From CBDBJK01 sp965206395 (GTDB lineage: Bacteria; Chloroflexota; Dehalococcoidia; Lucifugimonadales; CATOSD01), in NCBI GenBank assembly GCA_965206395.1, contig CBDBJK010000035.1, positions 124,001 through 188,000 of the forward strand: 64,000 nucleotides of DNA. Direction: 5' to 3'. Below are positions 34,004-43,011 of this stretch, one piece after another (the first letter of the stretch is position 1; each line of letters begins with the position of its first letter). The position numbers were made by a program, and so were the translations under genes. The notes below the pieces were generated by a model. The model did no database searches, had not been told where the DNA came from, and saw only the letters and a program-made list of their open reading frames with translations.

Positions 34004-34482
34004 TCTACCTTTTCAACGGTTGCGACTGCCAAGCTAGCTATGCCGTCTCCTCGCCCTACGAAGCCAAGGCCGTCGGTCGTTGTGGCTTTGATGTTAATCG
34101 AATCGGGTTCCAGGCCGAGCGATGCCGCAAGGTTTTGCTTTATCTCATCCATGAAGGATTTCAGCACCGGACGTTCGGCGAGTATTGTAGCATCAACATA
34201 GGTGGTGCGCCAGCAGTGGCCCGCCAACAGGTCTGCCGTTGCGCTCAGGAGCTCGGTGCTGGCGATGCCTTTGTACTGAGGGTCGCTGGAAGGAAAGTGC
34301 GTGCCAATATCGCCCAGTCCTGCACCGCCTAGCATGGCGTCTATCACCGCGTGGATAAGAACATCGCCGTCGCTGTGTCCGGCAAGGCCCTTGTCGAATG
34401 GTATGGTAACGCCTCCAAGGATAAGCGCCCGCTCCTCCACGATTGGATGCACGTCTATGCCAATGCCTGAGCGTATCGTCAT
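34000..34482 (-). CDS. ispF: 2-C-methyl-D-erythritol 2,4-cyclodiphosphate synthase
   Basis: This 160-residue enzyme of the non-mevalonate isoprenoid pathway has metal ligands D10, H12 (GIDVHP) and H44 (HSDGDVLIHAVIDAMLG), and the C-terminal ATTTDGLGFVGRGDGIA. It forms the cyclic diphosphate from CDP-ME-2-phosphate. It overlaps ispD upstream and cysS downstream by 4 bp each. The products feed the hopanoid synthesis genes found at the right end of the window. Confidence 0.97.
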   Translation of the reverse strand: MTIRSGIGIDVHPIVEERALILGGVTIPFDKGLAGHSDGDVLIHAVIDAMLGGAGLGDIGTHFPSSDPQYKGIASTELLSATADLLAGHCWRTTYVDATILAERPVLKSFMDEIKQNLAASLGLEPDSINIKATTTDGLGFVGRGDGIASLAVATVEKVE

Positions 34483-35213
34483 GGCTTAGTTGTAGTCGCT
34501 CCCTGTGCGCGGGCGTTCAGAATCGCCTCGGCCATGGGCAGGTCTTCAGGCGTGGTAACTTTGATGTTGCTATATGAACCCATGAACAAGCGGACTTTCC
34601 CGCCGATTCGCTCTACCATCGAGGCATCGTCCGTGACGTTATCCGCGACTTGCTCGTGGGCTTCGGCGAGCAATTGACGTCGAAACACTTGAGGCGTCTG
34701 CGCGCTCCACAGCGTATTTCGCTCGACGGTGCGGGTGACGAACATTTCGGCGTCGGCAGACTTGATCGTGTCCTTGACTGGCACTGCTGCGATAGCTGCC
34801 CCGGTATAGGCGGCTTCCGTTAGCCCTCTGGCGATCATGTTTTCGTCGATGAATGGGCGCGCGCCGTCGTGGACAATAATCCACTCGGCATCAACGAGCC
34901 TTTCCAGCCCGTTTCTCACGGAGTCCTGCCTCAGATTGCCCCCCGGACACACGTCTATGATTTTGTGCCAGCCATTTGTTTCGACGAGCTGTCTTCCTCG
35001 TTCGACATTGAGAGAAGACATGACGAGAACTATTGCCGATATCTGGGGTGAAGCGTTCAGCGTCTTCAGTGAGTATGCGATGAGGGGCTGTCCCATGAGC
35101 GAAACGAAGATTTTGTCCACGTCGCCCATTCGTTTGCTTTCGCCGGCGGCTACAACAATAGCTCCCACATTTGAGTGAGAGGCGCTGCCGTTGGCTTCTA
35201 TGGCGACGCACAT
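34479..35213 (-). CDS. ispD: 2-C-methyl-D-erythritol 4-phosphate cytidylyltransferase
   Basis: This 244-residue nucleotidyltransferase has the CTP-binding N terminus AIVVAAGESKRMG (about residues 18-30), IVHDGARPFI and AVPVKDTIK, all typical of IspD. It makes CDP-methylerythritol. The N terminus has about 15 residues before the first strand; the ATG at 35213 lies 3 bp after the PIN/TRAM gene stop, and a shorter form is possible. ispD-ispF adjacency is common across bacteria. Confidence 0.95.
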   Translation of the reverse strand: MCVAIEANGSASHSNVGAIVVAAGESKRMGDVDKIFVSLMGQPLIAYSLKTLNASPQISAIVLVMSSLNVERGRQLVETNGWHKIIDVCPGGNLRQDSVRNGLERLVDAEWIIVHDGARPFIDENMIARGLTEAAYTGAAIAAVPVKDTIKSADAEMFVTRTVERNTLWSAQTPQVFRRQLLAEAHEQVADNVTDDASMVERIGGKVRLFMGSYSNIKVTTPEDLPMAEAILNARAQGATTTKP

Positions 35214-35216
35214 ATG

Positions 35217-36272
35217 TCAGCCCCGCCTGGGCTGTGCGAAGATGATACTCCCCGTCACCGTCTGAAGAACGCGTGTGACCATCACATCGATTTCTTGGTT
35301 GATGTAACTGTTGCCGCCCTCGACTACGATCATGGTTCCGTCATCCAGATAGCCGACGCCCTGGCCTGGCTCTTTGCCGTCCTGGACAACCTTGACGGTC
35401 ATTCCCTCCCCCGGTATCATTGCGGGCTTCAGGGAGTTGGCAAGCTCGTTGATGTTGAGGACGTGAACACCCTGAATTTGCGCTACTCTGTTGAGGTTGA
35501 AGTCTGTGGTGATGATGGCGGCATGGAGTTCTTTGGCAAGTCCAACAAGTTTGCCGTCGACTTCGTTGCTGTCCTTATAGTCGATGTCCATTACTTCTAT
35601 GAGGACTTCATCCTCCTTGCGGAGCTTGTTGAGCATTTCCAGACCACGCCTTCCACGATTTCGGCGAAGTGAGTCGCTTGAATCGGCTATGTGACGTAGT
35701 TCATCCAGGACAAAGCTAGGAATTATCAAGGTTCCGCGCAAGAATCCGGTATGGCCTATCTCAGCGATTCGTCCGTCTATAATCGCGCTGGTGTCCAGCA
35801 ATATATGTTGATCGACGGTGGAATGACCATTGAGGTCTATGCTGTAGGAATCGTCTGGAAGGAAATTTTGGAAGACGTCTCGTCTGGGCGACAACATCAG
35901 AAAACCGCCCAGGTAGGCCAGGAACGCGCTGAGGGCGATAGGGAGCCCCGTGCCAAGCCATCCAGGTATTCGAGACAGTGGAATTAGGAAGAGTAACGCA
36001 ACCAACAGTCCCAGAACCAGGCCAAGGATTCCCGACAGCAAACGCGATGTCGGTATGCCTTCTACCTGACCTGCAAGAAGGCGAACGAAGCGCACAGTGA
36101 TGTATGGAGTGGCAAGCAGCCCCAACAGTGCGCCACTAATAGTCAGGCCAAACACCCACGGCACATAAAGCTCAGGCCCCCAGGTGTCGCTGATATACTC
36201 TCCCAGCTTCCAACCGCCTGTAGCGAGGAGAGCGCCACCGACGAGCCGGGCGACTATCACATCCGCGACCAT
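35217..36272 (-). CDS. Membrane-anchored PIN/TRAM-domain protein (YacL-like)
   Basis: This 351-residue protein starts with four predicted transmembrane helices (residues 1 to about 130). A PIN nuclease domain follows (about 150-275), with LLDTSAIIDGRIAEI and later acidic residues in TTDFNLNRVAQ, then a TRAM RNA-binding domain (about 285-345). The gene order PIN/TRAM-ispD-ispF-cysS resembles Bacillus yacL-ispD-ispF-cysS, so it is the YacL equivalent. AGGAGG precedes the ATG by 7 bp. Function, probably RNA-related, is unproven. Confidence 0.92.
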   Translation of the reverse strand: MVADVIVARLVGGALLATGGWKLGEYISDTWGPELYVPWVFGLTISGALLGLLATPYITVRFVRLLAGQVEGIPTSRLLSGILGLVLGLLVALLFLIPLSRIPGWLGTGLPIALSAFLAYLGGFLMLSPRRDVFQNFLPDDSYSIDLNGHSTVDQHILLDTSAIIDGRIAEIGHTGFLRGTLIIPSFVLDELRHIADSSDSLRRNRGRRGLEMLNKLRKEDEVLIEVMDIDYKDSNEVDGKLVGLAKELHAAIITTDFNLNRVAQIQGVHVLNINELANSLKPAMIPGEGMTVKVVQDGKEPGQGVGYLDDGTMIVVEGGNSYINQEIDVMVTRVLQTVTGSIIFAQPRRG

Positions 36273-36560
36273 GCCACCACCTCCTCACAAACGCTCATGA
36301 GCCGAGGAATACCATGTGCAGCCCAAAATGCTATCAACTCCACCATCCTGCGTTGAGAATGAGAGGTAGTAGCCCGCTGTTTAGCCAAAAGATTCTGAAA
36401 GATACCACTTTGACGCAATTTGCGATATTATCTGACTTCAGAATACCATCGGAATCCGAATCATGTCAAAGAATACTGCGTCGAACGATTCACGTGGTAA
36501 GTGTAGTCTAGCCAGTCGAGCGTCTTGCCCCAAGCAAACGAGGGGGAATCCTGGAACGTT

Positions 36561-37703
36561 ATGTTAAGAATAATGCGTCGAGCACTCATCGTCGTTGGGC
36601 TGCTTTTATTGGGTTTTGTGATTCTTGTAGTCGCTACCCCGCAAGGGCGTGCCGGGGTGCGGACAGCACTGTTGCTTCCCCAACTTCTGCCGGGCATTCC
36701 AATAAAGCCGCAAGAGTGGGTGACGGGCGAACCTACGCGGCAAGAGGTGACGTACCTGCTTGCTTCTGGCACAGGTGTCGCTGACCTCTACGTGCCAGCC
36801 AGTGGTGGGACGCACAGCGGCCTCCTTCTCTTCCTGGGAGTGAATCCAACAGGGAGAGACGACCCGCGTGTCGTCGACCTTGCGAACGCACTTGCGCGAG
36901 CCGGTATCGTGGTGATGCTTCCCTGGTCCGATACCATGACTCAAAAACGCATTGCCCTGGAGGAAGTCGATAACCTTGTGCGAGCTTTTCAGCATCTTCG
37001 GACACTCGATGTCGTTGACCCGGAAAGAGTAGGAATGGGTGGTTTCTGCGTCGGAGCGTCACTGTCCACTGTCGCCGCCCAGGACGCTCGTATACGCGAC
37101 CACGTAAAGTTCGTGAACTTCTTTGGCGGCTACTACGATGTGCAAGACCTGATCAAATCGGTGGTCACCAGAAGTCGTTTCCATGAAGGCCGCACGGAGT
37201 CCTGGAATCCTGACCGTTTGAGTGTCGAGGTCGTCACTACGCACCTGATCGAGGCCGTGTCCGATCCTAACGAGAGGTTGGCTTTGATCGAACGGTTTGT
37301 TGATGACAACAGTGAAGCCGATATCGACATCGAAGGGCTGTCAACCGAGGGGCGAGCAGTCTACCGGCTCCTCGATGGCCCTTCTTTCGAGGAAGTGGAT
37401 GGCCTGATCAAGCAGCTGTCTGCCGAAGCGCTGGAGGCCATGAGGCTTGTCTCTCCTCGAACGAATATCGACGATCTGAAAGCGCGCGTGTTAATCATGC
37501 ACGATCGTGAGGATGCCCTCGTGCCTGCCGAAGAATCGCGACGACTTGCGGAAGCTCTGGGTGAGAATCGAAACACTTACTACACCGAGTTCTCTCTGTT
37601 TCAGCACGTAGACCCCACCAGATCGGTGAGTCCGCCAGTATATGCTAGAGAGGCATTCAAATTCTTTCTGCACATGTATAACATCATAAAAGAGTTGTCT
37701 TAG
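36561..37703 (+). CDS. Membrane-anchored dienelactone hydrolase-like protein
   Basis: This roughly 380-residue protein has an N-terminal hydrophobic helix (RALIVVGLLLLGFVILVVA) that could be a signal anchor, then an alpha/beta-hydrolase fold. The nucleophile elbow is GMGGFCVGASLS, with cysteine in place of serine as in dienelactone hydrolases. VLIMHDREDALVP (Asp) and EFSLFQHVDP (His) complete the triad. Substrate unknown. ATG 36561 is chosen over a TTG at 36525; neither has a strong ribosome site. The 36273-36560 gap shows no gene. Confidence 0.75.
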   Translation: MLRIMRRALIVVGLLLLGFVILVVATPQGRAGVRTALLLPQLLPGIPIKPQEWVTGEPTRQEVTYLLASGTGVADLYVPASGGTHSGLLLFLGVNPTGRDDPRVVDLANALARAGIVVMLPWSDTMTQKRIALEEVDNLVRAFQHLRTLDVVDPERVGMGGFCVGASLSTVAAQDARIRDHVKFVNFFGGYYDVQDLIKSVVTRSRFHEGRTESWNPDRLSVEVVTTHLIEAVSDPNERLALIERFVDDNSEADIDIEGLSTEGRAVYRLLDGPSFEEVDGLIKQLSAEALEAMRLVSPRTNIDDLKARVLIMHDREDALVPAEESRRLAEALGENRNTYYTEFSLFQHVDPTRSVSPPVYAREAFKFFLHMYNIIKELS

Positions 37704-37821
37704 AACGCATAATAGCTTGGGATCAAACGTTTGCTGCGTATTGCCTGAGATAGCGAAGCCACAATGGGCCAGAAGTGCTAAAATAAGCTAATAGTGAAAC
37801 GGCGGACGGGGAGTCACACGA

Positions 37822-38373
37822 ATGGGAAAGAACTTCTGGATGGTCGCCGAGTCGCCTGAGAACTTTGAAATTACCAGGGACGTCGGATTTACTCTATATG
37901 GCTTTGGAGAGAAATATCGCCGCCGCGCGGAGCGGATGCAGCCCGATGACCGAGTGCTGTTCTACGTGAAGGAAATGCGCAAGTGGACTGCTATTGCTAC
38001 CATTGCTTCGCGCTATTTCGAGGACAATAAGCCCATATGGAAACCCAACCGTTTTGGAGAACAGTATCGCTATCGAGTGAAGCTCTCCCCTGACATTATC
38101 CTAGATGAGAAGGACTACATCGACGCTCTGATACTGGCGCCAAGGCTAGAATATGTCAAAAGATGGCTGCCGGAGGATTGGCCTCTAGCCTTCCATGAAA
38201 ACCTTCACCTACTGCCTCAACGGGACTTTCGTCTGATCGAAAGTGAAATGAAGCGGCTCAGTCCCAAAATCCGAAAGGGCAACAGGCACAGGTCAGATAG
38301 GCGTCCAAACCGCCACCACACTGCGGCGGATGGTGTCGTTCAGCCTCAGCCGGAAGAGGAAACGCAGGACTAG
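37822..38373 (+). CDS. EVE-domain protein
   Basis: The first 150 of 183 residues form an EVE domain (PUA-like): FWMVAESPENFEITRD, YRRRAERMQPDDRVLFYV and LAPRLEYVKRW. The tail is basic and probably disordered (KGNRHRSDRRPNRHH). EVE proteins bind modified bases in DNA or RNA in several systems; some are linked to restriction defence, but no nuclease is adjacent here. It overlaps the convergent aldo/keto reductase gene by 4 bp at the stops. Confidence 0.83.
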   Translation: MGKNFWMVAESPENFEITRDVGFTLYGFGEKYRRRAERMQPDDRVLFYVKEMRKWTAIATIASRYFEDNKPIWKPNRFGEQYRYRVKLSPDIILDEKDYIDALILAPRLEYVKRWLPEDWPLAFHENLHLLPQRDFRLIESEMKRLSPKIRKGNRHRSDRRPNRHHTAADGVVQPQPEEETQD

Positions 38374-39371
38374 TCCGCGACTGAAGGCTCCTCTGCTGGC
38401 TCAACGTAGAAATTCTCGTCGTAAAGCTCTGAAAGGCGCTCAAGGAAATCCTGCGGAATATCGCCGGTTTCCGATGTCGCAGTGAACTCCTCCAACTGTG
38501 GCATGTTGGTGATGTTCGGCAGTACCGCCGCCACATTTGTCCCTGAAAGGACGAACTTGATCGCTATCTGACCGATAGTCGCGTCAAGGCCTTCCTTCAA
38601 AAAATCTAGCTGCGCAATCTTCTTTAGGCTTCTGTCAAGCCACTCTTGCCTTCGGTGACTGCGATGGTCGCTGGGGTCGAAAACCGTGTCTTTGTTATAG
38701 GTTCCGTCCAACATTCCTGAGGCATGAGGAACCCTGCTGACAAGACCTGTGTTTTGCTCTTGAGCTATGGGGAAGAAGTCTCTGGCGGGGTCTTGCTCAA
38801 GGATGCTGTAGATGATCTGCATTACGGCGGCCTTGCGCTCCTTCATTGCCGCCGCGCCCTCCTCGAACCAGCCAATATCCGGCCCGATGGCGAAACCGTA
38901 GTGCCTGATCTTGCCCTCTTTGATAAGCTCGTCCAGGGTGTCGAAGACCTCGTCCTTTTCGATGGCGTCCATGCGAGGATTGTGGAGCTGGTAGAGGTCA
39001 ATGTAGTCGGTGTTGAGCCGTCTAAGGCTCTGCTCACAGGCGTAGCGAATGAACTCCGGTGTAAACTTCTGTGGACGCTCCTGATGTCCCTCCCTGGGGA
39101 TATTGGAATAGAAGTCGTAGCCGAACTTGGTGCCGATAATAATATCGTGACGCTGACCTTTTAGAGCCTTGGCCAGAATCTCCTCGCCGTAGCCCTCGCC
39201 GTAAGTGTCGCCTGTGTCGAAGAAATTCACTCCCAGGTCATAGGCCTTGACCATCAGGTTAATTCCCTCGGCTTCTTCAATCTTTCCCCACCAGTTGGTG
39301 CTGACCGTCCACACTCCAAATCCAACTTCGGAGACTTCAAGCTCGGTGAGTCCAAGTTTTCTGTACTTCAA
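38370..39371 (-). CDS. Aldo/keto reductase
   Basis: This 333-residue TIM-barrel oxidoreductase has NFFDTGDTYGEGYGEE (Asp and Tyr of the tetrad), IIGTKFGYDF (Lys) and LYQLHNPR (His), plus GFAIGP. It reduces aldehydes or ketones with NADPH. The subfamily is YajO/Tas-like; no specific substrate can be inferred. It shares 4 bp with the EVE gene at the 3' end and is followed upstream by a DUF1802 gene on the same strand. Confidence 0.9.
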   Translation of the reverse strand: MKYRKLGLTELEVSEVGFGVWTVSTNWWGKIEEAEGINLMVKAYDLGVNFFDTGDTYGEGYGEEILAKALKGQRHDIIIGTKFGYDFYSNIPREGHQERPQKFTPEFIRYACEQSLRRLNTDYIDLYQLHNPRMDAIEKDEVFDTLDELIKEGKIRHYGFAIGPDIGWFEEGAAAMKERKAAVMQIIYSILEQDPARDFFPIAQEQNTGLVSRVPHASGMLDGTYNKDTVFDPSDHRSHRRQEWLDRSLKKIAQLDFLKEGLDATIGQIAIKFVLSGTNVAAVLPNITNMPQLEEFTATSETGDIPQDFLERLSELYDENFYVEPAEEPSVAD

Positions 39372-39405
39372 TTGACCTTCCCCCCAATTTTATCGAGTAA
39401 TCTGG

Positions 39406-39999
39406 TTAGGCGGGCGACTGGGCGGAGCCAATGGCCTGCCGGAAGACGTTCGCCTGTTCCTCGTACGCTTCGTCAGATAACACTGGCTTCATGTAACCTA
39501 ATGGAACATCCTGACCGAGATCGACCCACGACTTGCAGCCGCTGTACTCGTCGAGTATGGGCATAGCCTGAGGTTGCTGAAGTTCATAGACTCGCAGCAA
39601 CGCAATAGTCAGCGGCTGTTTGGGCCTCCAGTGGAGCCGCTTGTTTGCATAGTCGTCGGTCCATATGTGATATGGCGAGATGCTGTTTAGCGTTTCCTGG
39701 TCGCCAATCTCGAACTTGTCCGTAACCTGACACCAGGTACCCATTGTGACAATGCCTGGCGTGTCGTCCTCTTCAAGGGTAAGCGCCAGTTCCTGGTGGG
39801 ATTCCTCTTTGAGCAGTTCCGCCTTCTGATGTTCGTACGTAGGGTAAAGGAGGAATTCAGGGTGAACGACTCGAAATTCCTTGTCATCCTTGTGAATCCC
39901 GCCCTTGCGGAGGATAAGTATTTGCTTGCCCTGGGCCAGAGCCTTGACTGCTACAGCCCACTCTTTTAGCGCAAGTTCGGATACAGGTGGCAAAAGCAT
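39406..39999 (-). CDS. DUF1802-family protein
   Basis: This 197-residue protein opens with LALKEWAVAVKALAQGKQIL, ILRKGGIH and FLLYPTYEHQ, the conserved blocks of DUF1802. Function is unknown; the pattern suggests a nucleotide or phosphate-binding cytoplasmic protein, but this is not established. ATG 39999 is chosen because GGAGG stands 6 bp before it; an upstream in-frame start at 40044 runs through a palindromic repeat. It precedes the aldo/keto reductase gene by 34 bp. Confidence 0.82.
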   Translation of the reverse strand: MLLPPVSELALKEWAVAVKALAQGKQILILRKGGIHKDDKEFRVVHPEFLLYPTYEHQKAELLKEESHQELALTLEEDDTPGIVTMGTWCQVTDKFEIGDQETLNSISPYHIWTDDYANKRLHWRPKQPLTIALLRVYELQQPQAMPILDEYSGCKSWVDLGQDVPLGYMKPVLSDEAYEEQANVFRQAIGSAQSPA

Positions 40000-40020
40000 C
40001 GTGCGTGACCTCCAGCGTGG

Positions 40021-40040
40021 TTCTTCCTTAGGAAGGATGA
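40021..40040. repeat. Family A short palindrome, copy 5 (core only)
   Basis: TTCTTCCTTAGGAAGGATGA matches copy 1 (3791-3810) and lies 21 bp upstream of the DUF1802 ATG, where it could form a hairpin in the 5' leader. Confidence 0.6.
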
Positions 40041-40119
40041 GCAACGATAATAGCGTGAATGCATAGATTGCATAGTTTTCAAAAGTATTATATCCAGAGT
40101 AGCACTGTAGGTCGAGGTT

Positions 40120-40379
40120 CTAAAACTCTGGCAGCGGCCTTTTCTCCGCAAGGGAGAATATGCGTTGAGTATAGCTGAACACAGCGCGTCCGATGTCCGT
40201 TAGCTGCAAGCCGCGCCTCATCCGAAGCAAAAGCGTGCAGTCCATACTTTTTTCCAACTCCCGAATCTGAATGGAGACCGCGGCTGGCTTATAGACAACA
40301 CCTCAGCCCCTTTTGAGAAACTGCCCATCCTGGCGACAGTGTGGAAAATGTAGAGCTGATGAAAATTGACGCCAATCAT
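40120..40379 (-). pseudogene. Remnant of a LysR-family transcriptional regulator
   Basis: From ATG at 40379 the minus strand encodes MIGVNFHQLYIFHTVARMGS, then FSKGAEVLSISQP, the start of a LysR helix-turn-helix. After that a one-base loss near 40288 changes frame, and the second frame continues AVSIQIRELEKSMDCTLLLR, GLQLTDIGRAVF and SYTQRIFSLAEK to TAG at 40120. Together these make the first 80-odd residues of a LysR regulator; the effector domain of about 200 residues is missing. It is a decayed fragment, not a working gene. The neighbouring 40041-40119 and 40380-40496 show nothing else. Confidence 0.82.
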
Positions 40380-40496
40380 AAACAAATGGTCATGCTAACG
40401 TGAAAATTGTTCCTTGTTCTATTATACAGGGGGCTACATAACAACCTCCACAGCAGTATTATCGACAGTGTAGGTGGCTCTGAAGTCTCTGCTGAC

Positions 40497-40524
40497 TTGA
40501 CATGCCCAGTCTGTTGGGTACAAT
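40497..40524 (+). promoter_or_regulatory. Sigma70-type promoter before the Yip1-like gene
   Basis: TTGACA (40497-40502) and TACAAT (40519-40524) with a 16-bp spacer lie 35 bp upstream of the ATG at 40560. Both boxes are close to consensus. Confidence 0.8.
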
Positions 40525-40559
40525 CGGCCTGGAATCATCACTCAGGGAGCTAATCTGGA

Positions 40560-41090
40560 ATGTTACTTGTGGCGGTCAGGGCTGCCGTGTTGGATGGCAG
40601 CGTTTACAAGGAAATAAGAGAAACGCCTGAACATATGCTTCGCGCGCTGGTTGTCGTGCTGGCGGTTTCCATTGCCTTTGGCCTGGGAATCAGAGGTAAT
40701 TTGCTGGAGTCGTTCGGAGATTCTCAGCTTATGGCGATGCTGATTCCGGCAAGCACTGTCTTAGTGGGTTGGGTGCTGTGGACGTTTGTGGCCTACGTGA
40801 TAGGAACCAGGCTGTTGGGTGGCTCCGCGAGCAATCGGTTGCTGCTCCGGGGAATTGGCATAGCTCATAGCCCCGGCATCTTCATGGCGTTTTTCGCCTT
40901 CTTCAATGACTCGGCAATCGGAGATGCCATAGTTACTTTATCTATTTTCTGGATGCTGGTGGCAGCCACAGTTGCCGTACGTGAGATACAGGGCCAGGGT
41001 TGGGTGAGAGCGATCATTCCAACGACAATAGGATGGATATTTGGACAGCTGATTTTGCGAGCGTTTATTCTACAGCCTCCATCCGCATAG
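40560..41090 (+). CDS. Yip1-like membrane protein
   Basis: This 176-residue protein has about five hydrophobic segments and no obvious catalytic motif. The pattern (an amphipathic start with EIRETPEHMLRALVVVLAV, then closely packed helices) resembles small bacterial Yip1-domain proteins, but the match is weak. It may only be called an integral membrane protein of unknown function. It has its own strong promoter and GGGAG Shine-Dalgarno, and converges on tatD 6 bp away. Confidence 0.65.
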   Translation: MLLVAVRAAVLDGSVYKEIRETPEHMLRALVVVLAVSIAFGLGIRGNLLESFGDSQLMAMLIPASTVLVGWVLWTFVAYVIGTRLLGGSASNRLLLRGIGIAHSPGIFMAFFAFFNDSAIGDAIVTLSIFWMLVAATVAVREIQGQGWVRAIIPTTIGWIFGQLILRAFILQPPSA

Positions 41091-41096
41091 CAAAGA

Positions 41097-41894
41097 CTAT
41101 GCGCGCTCAATATGTTTCCCGACTGTCTTCCAACCGTCTCCGAGCAGGCTCTTCATATTCGCAGAAGTGATTGCTTCGACCTCCTCAACCTGCCTATTTT
41201 GCAACTCCGCAAGCTTTTCGGCGATGACGCGCAGGTGGCGTGGTTCGGTCCAGTTCTCTCGCTTGGCCTTGAATGGCTGAGGCGCGGAGTCGGTTTCGAG
41301 CACGATGTTTGCCAGCGGCAGCTTCGCGGCGACCTCTTGCAGGTGGGGCAGTCTCAATAACGGCCTTGCCATCGAGATATAGAACCCAAGCTCGATGGCC
41401 TTTCGCGCGGTGTCTTCATAGTCCTGAAAGTAGTGCATGACGCCGCCGACCTCGTAGGCTTTTTCCTCTCTCAGAACGCGAAACACCTCGTCGTGCGCTT
41501 CTCGGCTGTGAAACACGACTGGCAGCTTCAACTCGCGGGCCAGCCGAATCTGCTCTCGAAATACCTGATACTGGATTTCGCGGTCTGGCGTGCCTTCCAT
41601 GAAGTCCAGACCTATCTCGCTGATAACCACGACCTTTTCGTTCGAAGTGGCAAGGCGTCGCAGGTGCTCGTAGGTCTCGGCGTCCACAGGCCCCTTGGCG
41701 TTCATTGGATGTATGCCGACGCCAGAAAAGAAGTCGGCGAATATGGAAGATAGCTCAATCGAGCGCTCAGAAGACTTAAGCGTCGTTCCCGCGGAGATGA
41801 CGAAGCCCACGCCTACGTCCTTACCCCTATCGAGAATTTCCGAGACTTCGCTATCTGAATAGGAATCCAGATGGACATGGCAGTCGATAAGCAT
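41097..41894 (-). CDS. tatD: TatD-family metal-dependent hydrolase
   Basis: This 265-residue TIM-barrel nuclease family member has IDCHVHLDS (metal ligands H6 and H8), SEIGLDFMEG (Glu), LPVVFHSREAHDE (His), MHYFQDYE and VLETDSAPQPF (Asp). TatD proteins are 3'-5' exonucleases or deoxyribonucleases in the cytoplasm. AAGAGGTG precedes the ATG. Length and motifs are regular. Confidence 0.93.
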   Translation of the reverse strand: MLIDCHVHLDSYSDSEVSEILDRGKDVGVGFVISAGTTLKSSERSIELSSIFADFFSGVGIHPMNAKGPVDAETYEHLRRLATSNEKVVVISEIGLDFMEGTPDREIQYQVFREQIRLARELKLPVVFHSREAHDEVFRVLREEKAYEVGGVMHYFQDYEDTARKAIELGFYISMARPLLRLPHLQEVAAKLPLANIVLETDSAPQPFKAKRENWTEPRHLRVIAEKLAELQNRQVEEVEAITSANMKSLLGDGWKTVGKHIERA

Positions 41895-42015
41895 ATTCGC
41901 ACCTCTTCTTGCGGCTCAGCTATATGGCATTCGGGGACTGCGCTAAATTATACTACAGTGTGGCAGGTGCGATTTACTCGGCCAAAATTGGTGTCGGAGC
42001 ATTGGTAGCCTGAAG

Positions 42016-43005
42016 ATGAAGAATAAGTTTATTGGCGTTGGCCTGATGGTGCTCGGATTGGCTGCCAGCATAGGGTTGGGATGGCTTGCCACTCGTCGCC
42101 TTGATTGGGGCACTGTGTTTGACACGTTTGAGGGGACTTCGCCCTCTCTCTTGATTCTCGCTGTTATCGTCTTCATGTTTGCCAGCTATTTGAGGGCGTT
42201 TCGCTGGCAAATCCTGTTCTTCAACGAGAGCATATCAACGCTTCGTCTTTTCATAGTCCAGAACGAAGGCATCGGGCTCAACAACGTGCTTCCGGTGCGA
42301 ATCGGGGGCGAGCCTACCCAACTTGCGGTGCTCACCTTGCGAGACGGCGTGAAGGGTTCAACCGCAGTCGCAACGCTTGGGATGGAGCGGGTATTGGACG
42401 TTGTTGCCAGCACAGCGATACTTGCAGGAGCGTTCTTCCTCGTCCCGGAAATGAAGAATTTCACCATGTATGTCTGGGGCGCTGTTGGGTTCACGGTCGT
42501 GATACTGGTTCTCGTTAGACTGGTGGCCTGGGGCAGCGAAGCCGTCTCCTTCGTTCGGCGAATTTCGTTTCTCGCTGCCTTCACCAGTGCGGTCAAAGAC
42601 CTGGAGCAGCGGCGTGCCAGACTCGCCGCGTCACTGATGTTGAGCATTGCCTATTGGATGCTTGTGGGTATTACCGCCTGGACGATTGCAATGGCAATAA
42701 ACATCCCCATCTCGCCTATAACGGCTATCCTGGTCATCATGGGCACAATCTTTTTTGCCACTGCCGTTCCCGCAGCGCCCAGCGCAATCGGCACGTATGA
42801 GTTCGCGGTAGTCTACATGCTGGGATTCTTTGGTATGGAGAGGGAGGCTGGTTTCGGGTTCGCCGTGATAACTCATGCAGTTTTCTTTCTGCCGCCGACG
42901 ATAATCGCCGCGATCTTTCTCCCACGCGAAGCAATAGGTTCTATACGAAAACTCCGCAGACCTGCTGCCGAAGGCGCAGGTGCCGATGATGCTTCTGGCT
43001 CCTGA
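42016..43005 (+). CDS. Lysylphosphatidylglycerol synthase-type membrane protein (UPF0104)
   Basis: This 329-residue protein has about eight transmembrane helices and the UPF0104 signatures FRWQILF, NNVLPVRIGGEPTQLAVLTL and ATAVPAAPSAIGTYEFAVVY. The family (MprF membrane domain, AglD/GtrA-like) is thought to flip or transfer lipids. No aminoacyl-transferase domain is attached, so a flippase-like role is more likely than lysyl-lipid synthesis. It ends 6 bp before the solute-binding lipoprotein gene. Confidence 0.85.
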   Translation: MKNKFIGVGLMVLGLAASIGLGWLATRRLDWGTVFDTFEGTSPSLLILAVIVFMFASYLRAFRWQILFFNESISTLRLFIVQNEGIGLNNVLPVRIGGEPTQLAVLTLRDGVKGSTAVATLGMERVLDVVASTAILAGAFFLVPEMKNFTMYVWGAVGFTVVILVLVRLVAWGSEAVSFVRRISFLAAFTSAVKDLEQRRARLAASLMLSIAYWMLVGITAWTIAMAINIPISPITAILVIMGTIFFATAVPAAPSAIGTYEFAVVYMLGFFGMEREAGFGFAVITHAVFFLPPTIIAAIFLPREAIGSIRKLRRPAAEGAGADDASGS

Positions 43006-43011
43006 TAGAGA

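Noticed and set aside
36314..36511. 65-codon ORF upstream of the dienelactone hydrolase-like gene
   Set aside because: No ribosome site and no recognisable features.
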